Part shown: positions 1 through 5,852 of the stretch, in pieces
Layout: every line of letters starts with the position of its first letter
How positions within the stretch are numbered: position 1 is the stretch's first letter
Source of the DNA: Candidatus Microgenomates bacterium
GTDB lineage: Bacteria; Patescibacteriota; Microgenomatia; UBA1406; GWC2-37-13
Direction: 5' to 3'
NCBI GenBank assembly: GCA_016178125.1
Contig: JACOTV010000032.1
Location: 1-12,006, forward strand
DNA length: 12,006 nt
The notes under the pieces: model-generated
Databases searched by the model: none
What the model saw: only the letters and a program-made list of their open reading frames with translations
What the model was told of the DNA's origin: nothing
Translations under genes and position numbers: made by a program

Positions 1-1
1 C

Positions 2-181
2 GACTCACCGAACGAAATCGCTGTCCCTATAGAAGGATCTTTGTTTTGGGGCGCTCCGGGGTATGTTGATGCGGCAACCCGCGCCGCGAGCGAAGCGAGC
101 GGCAAGACAGTCAAGTTTGTGAATATTCCCAATGCAGGGCGGTTGGGGGCCGGGATTGCGGCACTCGGGACGCTTATTTAA
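2..181 (+). CDS. 3' end of an unrecognised protein gene (partial)
   Basis: The reading frame is open from the window edge to a TAA at 179-181 and gives the last 59 residues of a protein. Codon use resembles the recA that follows. The tail is rich in Gly and Ala (a stretch near LGAGIAALGTLI at the very end) and carries VPIEGSLFWGAPGYVDA earlier, but I do not recognise the family. It is not the CinA C-terminus that often sits before recA in other bacteria. No clear intrinsic terminator follows, so read-through into recA is possible. The N-terminus is outside the window, so no function is proposed. Confidence 0.6.
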   Translation, partial: DSPNEIAVPIEGSLFWGAPGYVDAATRAASEASGKTVKFVNIPNAGRLGAGIAALGTLI

Positions 182-243
182 CTCGGTACTATATCTGCTT
201 TTTTATTCTATTCACACCAATCTCTTACCGTATTTTTGTAGAC

Positions 244-249
244 TATAAT
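244..249 (+). promoter_or_regulatory. Probable recA -10 box (TATAAT)
   Basis: A perfect TATAAT lies 66 bases before the recA start codon in an A/T-rich gap. No good TTGACA-like -35 is seen 16-18 bases upstream; the closest matches are weak. If it is used, transcription would start near 256 and give a leader of about 60 nt that contains the palindrome at 267-276. Confidence 0.45.
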
Positions 250-261
250 CCATTGCAAATC

Positions 262-286
262 CCGACGTATGCATACATAATGTCGG
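262..286 (+). promoter_or_regulatory. Palindrome in the recA leader, possible operator
   Basis: CCGAC (262-266) and GTCGG (282-286) form an inverted repeat. They enclose a perfect 10-bp palindrome, GTATGCATAC (267-276). The site lies just downstream of the expected transcription start, where a repressor such as an SOS regulator could act. It does not match the E. coli (CTGT-N8-ACAG) or Bacillus (GAAC-N4-GTTC) LexA boxes, so regulation by LexA is only a suggestion. Confidence 0.35.
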
Positions 287-315
287 AATCATAAATTTTC
301 AGTACTTTTAATACT

Positions 316-1392
316 ATGGCAGATCCAAAAACGAGCCCTAAACAAGAAGCGGTAAATGCCGCGATGGAGTCAATTCAAAAACAATTCGGCCGCGGGTCTA
401 TTATGCTCCTCGGTCAGCGTCCGACCGAAAAAGTCGATACAATCGATACGGGTATTCTTCCCCTGAATGTGGCGCTGGGGGTCGGGGGCATTCCTAAAGG
501 AAGAATCATCGAAATATACGGACCCGAGGCATCGGGTAAAACAACGGTATGTTTATCGATTATTGCACAAGCCCAAAAAGCAGGCGGAATTGCCGCGTTT
601 GTTGACGCAGAACATGCACTTGATCCGGTCTGGGCTGGTACTTTGGGCGTAAACCTCGATGACTTGCTTATTTCGCAACCCGACACGGGGGAGCAAGCTC
701 TTGAAATCGTTGAGGCCCTTATTCGCTCAGGAGGCGTAGATCTTGTCGTCGTCGATTCAATCGCGGCTCTTGTACCTCGTGCCGAAATCGAGGGCGAAAT
801 GGGCGACGCGCAGATGGGACTCCAGGCACGGCTTATGTCTCAGGCGCTTCGCAAGTTAACCGGTATCGTTTCAAAGTCAAAAACGACCGTTCTCTTCACG
901 AATCAGCTTCGTCTAAAGATTGGGATCATGTTTGGGAACCCAGAAACAACCCCGGGCGGTTTGGCAACTAAATTTTATGCATCTATCCGCATGGATGTGC
1001 GTAAGATCGAGACCATAAAACGCAACAACGAAGTCGTTGGAACCCGCGTTCGCGTGAAAGTCGTTAAAAATAAGCTCGCGCCACCGTTTAAAGAGGCGGA
1101 GTTTGTCATTAATGCAAAAGGCATCGACCGCGACGAGAGTCTCATCGAGGCAGCTCTTAACTCGGGAATTATTACCAAGAGTGGATCATTCCTGAAAATG
1201 GGTGAACAGGTCTTGGCGCAGGGCCGCGAACAGCTGAAAGAGGTGTTTGCCAAAGAAGAAGCACTTCGTAAGCAAATTGCCGAAGAGGTCGATAAAAAGC
1301 TGTTTAAAAAAGACAGCGCGGCAGATAAAAGAGACAAAGAAGAAGCCGCCGCCGAGCAACCAAAATCGCAAGCGCGTAAGGGCGCAAAATAA
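316..1392 (+). CDS. recA: RecA recombinase
   Basis: RecA forms ATP-dependent filaments on single-stranded DNA, carries out homologous strand exchange and acts as co-protease in SOS control. The protein has 358 residues, the normal size. Visible motifs are Walker A GPEASGKTT (residues 69-77), Walker B DLVVVDS (142-148), the L1 loop around EGEMGDAQMG (159-168) and the L2 loop with FGNPETTPGG (206-215) followed by KFYASIR. The C-terminal tail from about residue 315 is rich in Lys, Glu and Ala, as in many RecA proteins, but ends in basic residues (QARKGAK) instead of a purely acidic tail. The ATG at 316 gives the expected N-terminus; no Shine-Dalgarno precedes it. recX follows 54 bases after the stop, beyond a hairpin. 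All catalytic features are present, so it should be functional. Confidence 0.98.
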   Translation: MADPKTSPKQEAVNAAMESIQKQFGRGSIMLLGQRPTEKVDTIDTGILPLNVALGVGGIPKGRIIEIYGPEASGKTTVCLSIIAQAQKAGGIAAFVDAEHALDPVWAGTLGVNLDDLLISQPDTGEQALEIVEALIRSGGVDLVVVDSIAALVPRAEIEGEMGDAQMGLQARLMSQALRKLTGIVSKSKTTVLFTNQLRLKIGIMFGNPETTPGGLATKFYASIRMDVRKIETIKRNNEVVGTRVRVKVVKNKLAPPFKEAEFVINAKGIDRDESLIEAALNSGIITKSGSFLKMGEQVLAQGREQLKEVFAKEEALRKQIAEEVDKKLFKKDSAADKRDKEEAAAEQPKSQARKGAK

Positions 1393-1412
1393 TTACCACG
1401 ATTTCTATTCGC

Positions 1413-1440
1413 TGTCATCCCGACATAGTTCGGGATGACA
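1413..1440 (+). repeat. Perfect 11-bp hairpin (TGTCATCCCGA) between recA and recX
   Basis: TGTCATCCCGA (1413-1423) and its exact reverse complement TCGGGATGACA (1430-1440) enclose a 6-base loop. No T-tract follows, so it is not a canonical intrinsic terminator. The arm sequence resembles short palindromic repeats spread through some bacterial genomes. It could attenuate recX relative to recA or stabilise the recA mRNA 3' end. The upstream in-frame ATG at 1435 falls inside the 3' arm, which argues for the recX start at 1447. Confidence 0.7.
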
Positions 1441-1446
1441 TGTAGT

Positions 1447-1929
1447 ATGACCGATTCTGAAAAGCGGCAGAAACTGCTCAATTACGCCTATTATTACCTG
1501 AATATTCGTCCGAGGACGGTACACGAGGTGCGTGTTTATCTGAGTAAAAAAGCCCAAAAACTGGCATTTTCTACTGATCTCATAGACCCAATCATCGCCC
1601 GTCTGACTGAGTTGAAGCTCCTAAACGACCAAGAGTTTGTGAGGTGGTATGTTGAGGGGAAATTCGCCTCTTCAACGAAGTCGCTTTTCAGGCTTAAACA
1701 AGAACTTTCAAAGCTTGGTATTGTAAAAGACGATATGGAGGACTATTTTAGTGATCAGAGCATCGATGAATTGGCTGCCGCGCGCGCTGCCCTTCGCTCT
1801 AAGTGGCGCCGGCTTGCGGTCCTTGAGCCTAAAATACAGTTTAACAAGGCTGCAGCTTTGCTTGCCAGGAAGGGCTTTTCCTATGACATTATCAAAAAAA
1901 CAATTGCAGAATACCGGGGGGACGAGTAA
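1447..1929 (+). CDS. recX: RecX regulatory protein
   Basis: RecX binds RecA filaments and limits their extension and activity. With the ATG at 1447 the protein has 160 residues, typical of the family. It is built of the expected three-helix repeats: an N-terminal one with YYYLNIRPRTVHEVRVYL (15-32), a middle one with LTELKLLNDQEFVRWYVE (53-70) and a C-terminal one with LLARKGFSYDIIKKTI (138-153), a hallmark of RecX. RLKQELSKLGI (82-92) also fits the family. An alternative ATG at 1435 would add four residues but lies in the hairpin arm. Neither start has a Shine-Dalgarno. Its position directly after recA supports the call and suggests co-transcription modulated by the intervening hairpin. Confidence 0.93.
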   Translation: MTDSEKRQKLLNYAYYYLNIRPRTVHEVRVYLSKKAQKLAFSTDLIDPIIARLTELKLLNDQEFVRWYVEGKFASSTKSLFRLKQELSKLGIVKDDMEDYFSDQSIDELAAARAALRSKWRRLAVLEPKIQFNKAAALLARKGFSYDIIKKTIAEYRGDE

Positions 1930-1934
1930 AATGT

Positions 1935-1943
1935 TGCTATTAA
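1935..1943 (+). promoter_or_regulatory. Possible extended -10 box for the rny leader
   Basis: TGCTATTAA fits an extended -10 (TGn plus TATTAA, 4 of 6 to consensus). It would start transcription near 1950, at the base of the long inverted repeat that begins at 1953. No convincing -35 is seen because the sequence upstream is the end of recX. The call is weak by itself; its agreement with the edge of the structure is what makes it worth recording. Confidence 0.3.
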
Positions 1944-1952
1944 TAAGTTCTG

Positions 1953-2078
1953 CCAAGGAACAATAGATACAATGACCATTCAATTTCATTATTCTTCACG
2001 CTCGAACAACCACAACGTGGAGGTATTGGATCGTGGCCTTTCGCGCTGACTTCTTGTTGCGTATCTATCTTTCCTTGG
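1953..2078 (+). promoter_or_regulatory. Structured leader of rny with 18-nt inverted repeat
   Basis: CCAAGGAA-CA-ATAGATAC (1953-1970) pairs with GTATCTAT-CT-TTCCTTGG (2061-2078) in 16 of 18 positions, with a symmetric 2x2 internal loop. The enclosed 90 bases contain AATGA/TCATT (1971-1975 with 1986-1990) and CCAC-aac-GTGG (2010-2020). The second hairpin covers part of a GGAGG at 2019-2023. CCAC could alternatively pair with the GTGG at 2033-2036, which contains the start codon of the small upstream ORF, so two competing folds are possible. The rny ATG lies 12 bases after the right arm. I recognise no known riboswitch class. A miniature inverted-repeat element is the alternative reading. Confidence 0.5.
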
Positions 2079-2098
2079 ATCACATAACGTATGTTTAA
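2033..2098 (+). CDS. 21-codon upstream ORF overlapping the rny start
   Basis: GTG at 2033 is preceded by GGAGG (2019-2023) at a 9-base spacing, one of the best Shine-Dalgarno matches in the window. The frame runs 21 codons to a TAA at 2096-2098 and overlaps the rny ATG (2091) by 8 bases. The predicted peptide would read MAFRADFLLRIYLSLDHITYV if GTG is read as Met. rny itself has no Shine-Dalgarno, so ribosomes finishing this ORF could reinitiate on rny (translational coupling). The last third of the ORF lies in the right arm of the leader stem, so its translation would open the structure. No family is recognised; it may be regulatory rather than functional as a peptide. Confidence 0.4.
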   Translation: MAFRADFLLRIYLSLDHITYV

Positions 2099-3587
2099 TT
2101 TATTCAAAAAAGTAAAGCCCCAAGAAGGCGGAAAATCAAATGACGAAGTTCTCAAAGCGAGGCATGAAGCTCGTGAAATCGTATTAAAAGCAAACGAAGA
2201 CATCGCGCGTCTTAAGCAAGAAGCCAAACAGGCATCAATCCGTGCGGCAGAAGAGGCACTTCGCATAAAGCAAGAAGCTGAGCGTGATGCTCGTCGCATA
2301 ACCGAAGAGGTCGTTGAGACCGAAAAGAAGCTTGTTGCTCGTGAGCGCCAAATCGACGAACGCGACCGGCACTTGAGCGCAGAGAAAGAAAACACCGAGC
2401 GCCTTAAAAAAGAGGTCGAGTCAACGCGCGACGCGATGCTCGTGAAGCTCGAAAAGATCGCATCGATGACCAAAGAGCAGGCGAAGGAATTCCTGCTGAA
2501 CGCATGGGAAGACAAACTCAAAGCCGATGTGGCAAAGCGCATTAAGCAGGCCGAGGAGGAAGTAAAACAAAACGTCGAGGAAAAGGCAAAAGAAATCCTC
2601 GTTGATTCTATGAAACACGGCGCAACCGATTATGTGGCCGAGTTTACGTTGTCGACATTTGCTCTTCCCAACGAAGAGTTTAAAGGTCGCATTATTGGAA
2701 AAGATGGGCGCAACATTCGTGCATTTGAGCTTGCGACCGGGGTCGACGTAGACCTTGAGGAAGAGGGCGTTATCAAACTTTCTTCGTTTGACGCGGTAAA
2801 ACGCGAAGTCGCGCGCATTTCGCTTGAGCGTCTTATCAGAGATGGTCGTATTCAGCCTCAGCGTATCGAAGAGATCGTTCAAACCGTTCGCCGTGAGCTC
2901 GATCGCATAATGTTTAAGGCCGGGGAAGAACTTTCTCATAAAGTAGGCGTGTATAATCTGCCCGCCGAAGCAACCCAAGCCCTGGGTAAGTTTAAATACC
3001 GGTATTCATATGGCCAGAACATGATTCTGCATACCCTCGAGGAAACCAAGATCGGTATCGCACTCGCCCATGAGCTGCATGCCGATGTGAATGTCGTTAA
3101 GCTTGGATGCTTGATGCATGACATTGGTAAAGTTATCGACTCAAAAGATGAAGGCGGGTCACACGTAACCCTCGGGGTGGAGTTTCTTAAGAAGCACCGT
3201 TTCAATCAGAAAGTTATTGACACAGTTGCATCACACCATGAGGACGTTCCGTTTCCTTCGGTCGAGGCAGTTATCGTGTATATCGCAGACGCAATTTCAG
3301 GTGGTCGTCCTGGCGCACGCCACGAGGACTTTGAAGAATACCTGAAGCGTATTAAAACCATCGAAGACGCCGCAAAGACCAAAAAGGGCGTACGCGATGC
3401 ATATGCCCTGCAGGCTGGTCGTGAACTTCGGGTTATTGTTCGCCCCGACGAAATCTCGGACGACGATATGACGATTTTGGCCCAAACAATCCGTGAGGAG
3501 CTCGAGCAAAAATTCGAGGTATTCCCGGGTCAGATCAAAGTCACGATCATCCGTGAGAGTCGCACAGAGGCTACTACGAAGATCTAA
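2091..3587 (+). CDS. rny: Ribonuclease Y (no N-terminal membrane anchor)
   Basis: RNase Y is the endoribonuclease that starts mRNA decay in many bacteria. The 498 residues contain a long charged coiled coil (about 15-170), a KH RNA-binding domain with GRIIGKDGRN (199-208), and an HD metal-dependent phosphodiesterase domain with H314, the H343-D344 pair in LMHDIGK, H381-H382 in SHHED and D400. The C-terminal region with IQAGRE-like YALQAGRELRV (438-448) and VTIIRESR (484-491) is family-typical. The family normally starts with a transmembrane helix of about 20-25 residues. Here the protein starts MFNLFKKVKPQEGG and goes straight into the coiled coil. The in-frame codon at 2085 is TAA, so no upstream extension is possible. 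It is therefore probably cytosolic or recruited by a partner. An intrinsic terminator follows. Confidence 0.95.
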   Translation: MFNLFKKVKPQEGGKSNDEVLKARHEAREIVLKANEDIARLKQEAKQASIRAAEEALRIKQEAERDARRITEEVVETEKKLVARERQIDERDRHLSAEKENTERLKKEVESTRDAMLVKLEKIASMTKEQAKEFLLNAWEDKLKADVAKRIKQAEEEVKQNVEEKAKEILVDSMKHGATDYVAEFTLSTFALPNEEFKGRIIGKDGRNIRAFELATGVDVDLEEEGVIKLSSFDAVKREVARISLERLIRDGRIQPQRIEEIVQTVRRELDRIMFKAGEELSHKVGVYNLPAEATQALGKFKYRYSYGQNMILHTLEETKIGIALAHELHADVNVVKLGCLMHDIGKVIDSKDEGGSHVTLGVEFLKKHRFNQKVIDTVASHHEDVPFPSVEAVIVYIADAISGGRPGARHEDFEEYLKRIKTIEDAAKTKKGVRDAYALQAGRELRVIVRPDEISDDDMTILAQTIREELEQKFEVFPGQIKVTIIRESRTEATTKI

Positions 3588-3611
3588 TTATTAGCGACGA
3601 ATCTTGTTATT

Positions 3612-3646
3612 AAGCGCCGCGGGAGAATACTCCCGCGGCGCTTTTT
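3612..3646 (+). terminator. Intrinsic terminator after rny
   Basis: AAGCGCCGCGGGA pairs with TCCCGCGGCGCTT in a perfect 13-bp GC-rich stem (3612-3624 with 3631-3643) around the 6-base loop GAATAC. The T-run 3642-3646 follows directly. It lies 24 bases after the rny stop and closes the recA-recX-rny transcript. Confidence 0.93.
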
Positions 3647-3701
3647 ATACCTATTCTTTTTTTTGATCTAGATTGCTCCATAAGGATCATGTAAATATAG
3701 A

Positions 3702-3730
3702 TTGACAGAGCGGGAAATATTTTCTATCCT
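3702..3730 (+). promoter_or_regulatory. Strong sigma-70-type promoter
   Basis: A perfect -35 TTGACA (3702-3707), an exact 17-base spacer and -10 TATCCT (3725-3730, 4 of 6) make this the best-matched promoter in the window. Transcription would start near 3737. The only downstream coding signal before the next gene is a truncated HU remnant, so the promoter drives either a degraded gene or a structured RNA. Confidence 0.65.
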
Positions 3731-3733
3731 ATC

Positions 3734-3833
3734 CGTATCACATTGTCATACCAACGCAAAATGAACATAAGATTTAGGGCTCCACGACAATCTAATTACT
3801 ATCGGCTTTTTGTGATAAGCCGAAACTGATACG
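3734..3833 (+). ncRNA. Candidate structured RNA (three-way junction)
   Basis: Just at the expected transcript start, CGTATCA (3734-3740) pairs with TGATACG (3827-3833). Inside this closing helix, ATTGTC (3742-3747) pairs with GACAAT (3786-3791), and TCGGCTT (3802-3808) pairs with AAGCCGA (3817-3823). All three helices are perfect and properly nested, giving a three-way-junction fold. The first few bases of the closing helix could precede the true transcription start. I found no tmRNA, RNase P, 6S or SRP signatures. It could be a leader of the decayed HU gene or an independent RNA. Pairings were found by eye; no energy calculation was made. Confidence 0.35.
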
Positions 3834-3839
3834 CGACCG

Positions 3840-3980
3840 GATCGCTACGGAACCTTTATGGTCAGAAAACGCGCATCACGCAAAGGACGCAATCCCCAAA
3901 CGGGTGCAGAAATCCAGATTCCCGCGACGAAGACGCCTGGTTTCACCGCAGGTAAGTCTCTCAAGAGAATCATTAAATAA
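3840..3980 (+). pseudogene. HU histone-like protein remnant (C-terminal arm only)
   Basis: HU is a small dimeric nucleoid protein that bends DNA. From about 3846 to the TAA at 3978-3980 the frame encodes YGTFMVRKRASRKGRNP and then QTGAEIQIPATKTPGF, ending in GKSLKRIIK. This aligns clearly with the second half of HU (family pattern GFGTFEVRERxARKGRNPQTG and GKALK). The dimerising helical half, about 45 residues, is absent: a TAA at 3816 closes the frame and no HU N-terminus was found in the other two frames between 3660 and 3860. An ATG at 3858 could still start a 40-residue basic peptide (3858-3980), but it has no Shine-Dalgarno. Most likely this is a decayed or rearranged gene; a free DNA-binding-arm micro-protein cannot be excluded. 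Confidence 0.7.
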
Positions 3981-3992
3981 CAGGTAAACCAC

Positions 3993-4071
3993 TATTTGTT
4001 CAGCTCCCCCGATCTCTTCATCTTAAACGAAGCGGATCGGGGGACCGGGACTTGCAATCGTTATTTGTTCA
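3993..4071 (+). repeat. 10-bp direct repeat flanking a GC-rich hairpin
   Basis: TATTTGTTCA occurs at 3993-4002 and again, identical, at 4062-4071. The 59 bases between the copies contain a strong hairpin: TCCCCCGATC (4005-4014) with GATCGGGGGA (4035-4044), extended by CTTC/GAAG (4016-4019 with 4029-4032) across a bulge. No T-run follows, so a canonical terminator is unlikely. The arrangement resembles a short insertion with a target duplication, or repeated sites flanking an RNA structure. Confidence 0.45.
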
Positions 4072-4080
4072 CGTTAGACT
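4052..4080 (+). promoter_or_regulatory. Promoter for the DUF5667-like gene
   Basis: TTGCAA (4052-4057), a 17-base spacer and TAGACT (4075-4080) each match consensus in 4 of 6 positions. The -10 ends 5 bases before the ATG at 4086, so the transcript would begin at or next to the start codon (leaderless). One copy of TATTTGTTCA (4062-4071) fills the spacer. Confidence 0.45.
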
Positions 4081-4085
4081 GAAAT

Positions 4086-4634
4086 ATGCTCAAAAAGCTC
4101 ACTACCCCGCTCCTTTTGTTTCTGTGTATTTTGAGCATCCCGTCATTTTTTTATTTTTACTACTCAACGCAGACTGTAGAGGCGGCAGCAGGTGATCGCA
4201 TAAATTACGAGCTGCCGTACCCAGGCATCCTCCCTGGGAATCCACTCTATTCGATAAAATCCGCACGCGATTCGCTGCTTCAGTGGATGATGCGGGACAA
4301 CTATAAAAAGGCACAACTCCGTATTCAAATCTCAGACAAAAACGTACGTGGTGCACAAATGCTTTCTAAAGACAAACAATACGATAATGCAGAAAAGATT
4401 TTAATCGACGGCGAAACGATATTTGAAAAAGCCATAGACGATACGATCAATGCAAAAGAGCAAGGAGCATCTCCTACATCTGAATTTAAAACCAAAATGA
4501 AAACGAGCAACTTAAAGCACAAAGAAATTATCAGCGACATCATGAAATCCATCCCAGAATCAGAACGAGCGGCTTTCAAAAAATCGCTCGAGCAAAATAA
4601 TGAAAATGCGCAAAAACTGCAGTCGCATTTATAA
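4086..4634 (+). CDS. DUF5667-like anchored or secreted protein
   Basis: This is a protein of 182 residues with a hydrophobic N-terminal segment (about 6-27) that acts as signal peptide or membrane anchor. Next comes YPGILPGNPLYSIKSARD (45-62), the typical opening of DUF5667 domains (pattern PG-lPdsPLY-lK-xre). The rest (63-182) is predicted helical, rich in Lys, Glu and Asn, and fits an extracytoplasmic helical bundle. Its function is unknown; such proteins are common in Patescibacteria and Actinobacteria. The ATG at 4086 has no Shine-Dalgarno, but a -10-like box sits just before it. Its last 6 bases overlap the end of the convergent ligase gene. There is no cysteine-based lipobox and no LPXTG motif. 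Confidence 0.7.
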   Translation: MLKKLTTPLLLFLCILSIPSFFYFYYSTQTVEAAAGDRINYELPYPGILPGNPLYSIKSARDSLLQWMMRDNYKKAQLRIQISDKNVRGAQMLSKDKQYDNAEKILIDGETIFEKAIDDTINAKEQGASPTSEFKTKMKTSNLKHKEIISDIMKSIPESERAAFKKSLEQNNENAQKLQSHL

Positions 4635-5846
4635 GACTTCGGTATTAAGCAGTCCCCACATTACTCCCAAAAGAAGCCAATTCTGTTGTAACGTAAGCCA
4701 GTAATGATCAAACATCCCCGTCGCAAGAATACATAAAATGGGAAGCGCGATCATGCGTTTCTTAGAAATATAGCGAAAAATCAAAAACAACAGATAACTA
4801 CTTATCGGAATACCGAGTTCGGCGGCGGTGAGTAGAACGATATTATGTACCGGCTGAAGAATAAACGATGGATAGTTTTGGGGAAATTCTCCCTGCGCGT
4901 ATAAATAGTTGCCGAGCCCGACACCAAGGAGCCAATGAGATTTTATGATGCTTATCGAATCAAGAGCCAACGTTAGTCGTTTCGAGACCGTAAGGGGATC
5001 GGTCGATGCTTTGAAAAAAAGCGCACAGACAAACGTGATGATTGTTATCAGAACCATTCTCAAAGATCCATTCCCTCCGAGCTTTTTTTGTTTCATTAAA
5101 TAGTACAAAGTGACGATAAAAAAGACGCTAATTGCGATTTTAGAAAATGAAAATACTGCAAGGGCAGCGCTTATTAGGATAAGAGCCCAATACGCCACAG
5201 GTTTCACTTCGAGACGGTGAAATAAATAGTAGGCATATATAGCCACAAAAAATCCGGCCATTGAATTAGGGTGTGAGAACGTGCCGTAGGGCCTGAGCAT
5301 TTGCACGCCATCTATTGCTGCCTTTGCAATACCTGGCATCGAAAGGGTCAATGGGCGCTCGCCCAGAAAATAAAAATCGCCACCCAACGAATGTTGAGAC
5401 ACCATTTGCATAAGCACAATATAGAGCTGCAATAGTGCCGTCCAAAAAAATGCATAGAAGACCGTTTTTTTATTTGTCTGTGGTGACGCAAATATACCAC
5501 CGATGGCCAATAGCTCGATTACTTTAAGGAATTTATAGAGTCCAAAATCCCGAGAAAGCGAAACAATAAGGGTTAGAGAAAGAAGAAATAAAATCATCTG
5601 TACGGTTTTATTTTTTAGTATCGCACGGTATTCATTTAAATGAGTAAGGATAAGAAGAAATGCAAGAATGTCGGTAACGTATATAGCTGGAGCTAAATAA
5701 TCGACACGAACTCCTGAGATATAAGAAAAGGGGAGAAAAAAATGCTTACCCAATTGTGTGGGAAGAAAAAAAACAAACAAAACTATGAGAATATCTGAGA
5801 GGCGTTTAGTGAGTTTTCTCTGCTGACTGCTTTGAGTCCTTGGCAT
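4629..5846 (-). CDS. O-antigen ligase/polymerase-like membrane protein (Wzy_C/WaaL type)
   Basis: This polytopic membrane protein of 405 residues has about ten to twelve hydrophobic segments. It shows the signatures of the O-antigen ligase/polymerase superfamily: YGTFSHPNSMAGFF (187-200), VFSFSKIAIS (231-240, matching the S-x-S-[RK] loop) and, after a large periplasmic loop, GVGLGNYL (308-315) and QPVHNIVLLTAAELG (331-345) with the conserved His334. Such enzymes transfer or polymerise glycans at the outer face of the cytoplasmic membrane. Whether it acts on glycan chains or glycosylates surface proteins cannot be told. Its ATG lies 6 bases after the stop of the frameshifted sortase, so the two genes are probably co-transcribed and translationally coupled. 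It is convergent with the DUF5667-like gene and overlaps it by 6 bases. Confidence 0.83.
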   Translation of the reverse strand: MPRTQSSQQRKLTKRLSDILIVLFVFFLPTQLGKHFFLPFSYISGVRVDYLAPAIYVTDILAFLLILTHLNEYRAILKNKTVQMILFLLSLTLIVSLSRDFGLYKFLKVIELLAIGGIFASPQTNKKTVFYAFFWTALLQLYIVLMQMVSQHSLGGDFYFLGERPLTLSMPGIAKAAIDGVQMLRPYGTFSHPNSMAGFFVAIYAYYLFHRLEVKPVAYWALILISAALAVFSFSKIAISVFFIVTLYYLMKQKKLGGNGSLRMVLITIITFVCALFFKASTDPLTVSKRLTLALDSISIIKSHWLLGVGLGNYLYAQGEFPQNYPSFILQPVHNIVLLTAAELGIPISSYLLFLIFRYISKKRMIALPILCILATGMFDHYWLTLQQNWLLLGVMWGLLNTEVL

Positions 5847-5852
5847 GTGTGG

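Larger units (their letters stand above)
3647..4085. other. Gene-poor stretch between rny and the DUF5667-like gene
   Basis: About 440 bases hold no intact gene of normal size. In order they contain the -35/-10 pair at 3702-3730, three nested helices at 3734-3833, the HU C-terminal remnant ending at 3980, the direct repeats with GC-rich hairpin at 3993-4071, and the -10/-35 of the next gene. The remaining bases (3647-3701) are A/T-rich and show nothing definite. It is the least compact part of the window and looks like the site of a past rearrangement or of an RNA gene. Confidence 0.6.

Noticed and set aside
975..1481. 168-residue minus-strand open frame opposite recA and the recA-recX hairpin
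   Set aside because: It is low-complexity Ser/Leu-rich sequence mirroring the RecA C-terminal half, with no motif or start signal.
1940..2542. 200-residue minus-strand open frame opposite rny
   Set aside because: It is Ser/Arg/Phe-rich nonsense opposite the Lys/Glu-rich coiled coil of rny. Such antisense frames arise from biased codons; no family features.
2421..2978. 185-residue minus-strand open frame opposite the rny KH region
   Set aside because: It is fully contained in a well-supported gene and has no recognisable domain.
3702..4044. tmRNA, RNase P RNA, SRP RNA or 6S RNA
   Set aside because: I looked for the conserved cores (TFC arm with GGTTCGAATCC-like end, GAGGAAAGTCC and similar) and did not find them. 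Part of the segment is clearly HU-derived coding sequence.
4005..4044. Intrinsic terminator before the DUF5667-like gene
   Set aside because: The stem is strong but is followed by ACCGGGACTTG with no T-run, so it was recorded as a hairpin within a repeat structure instead.
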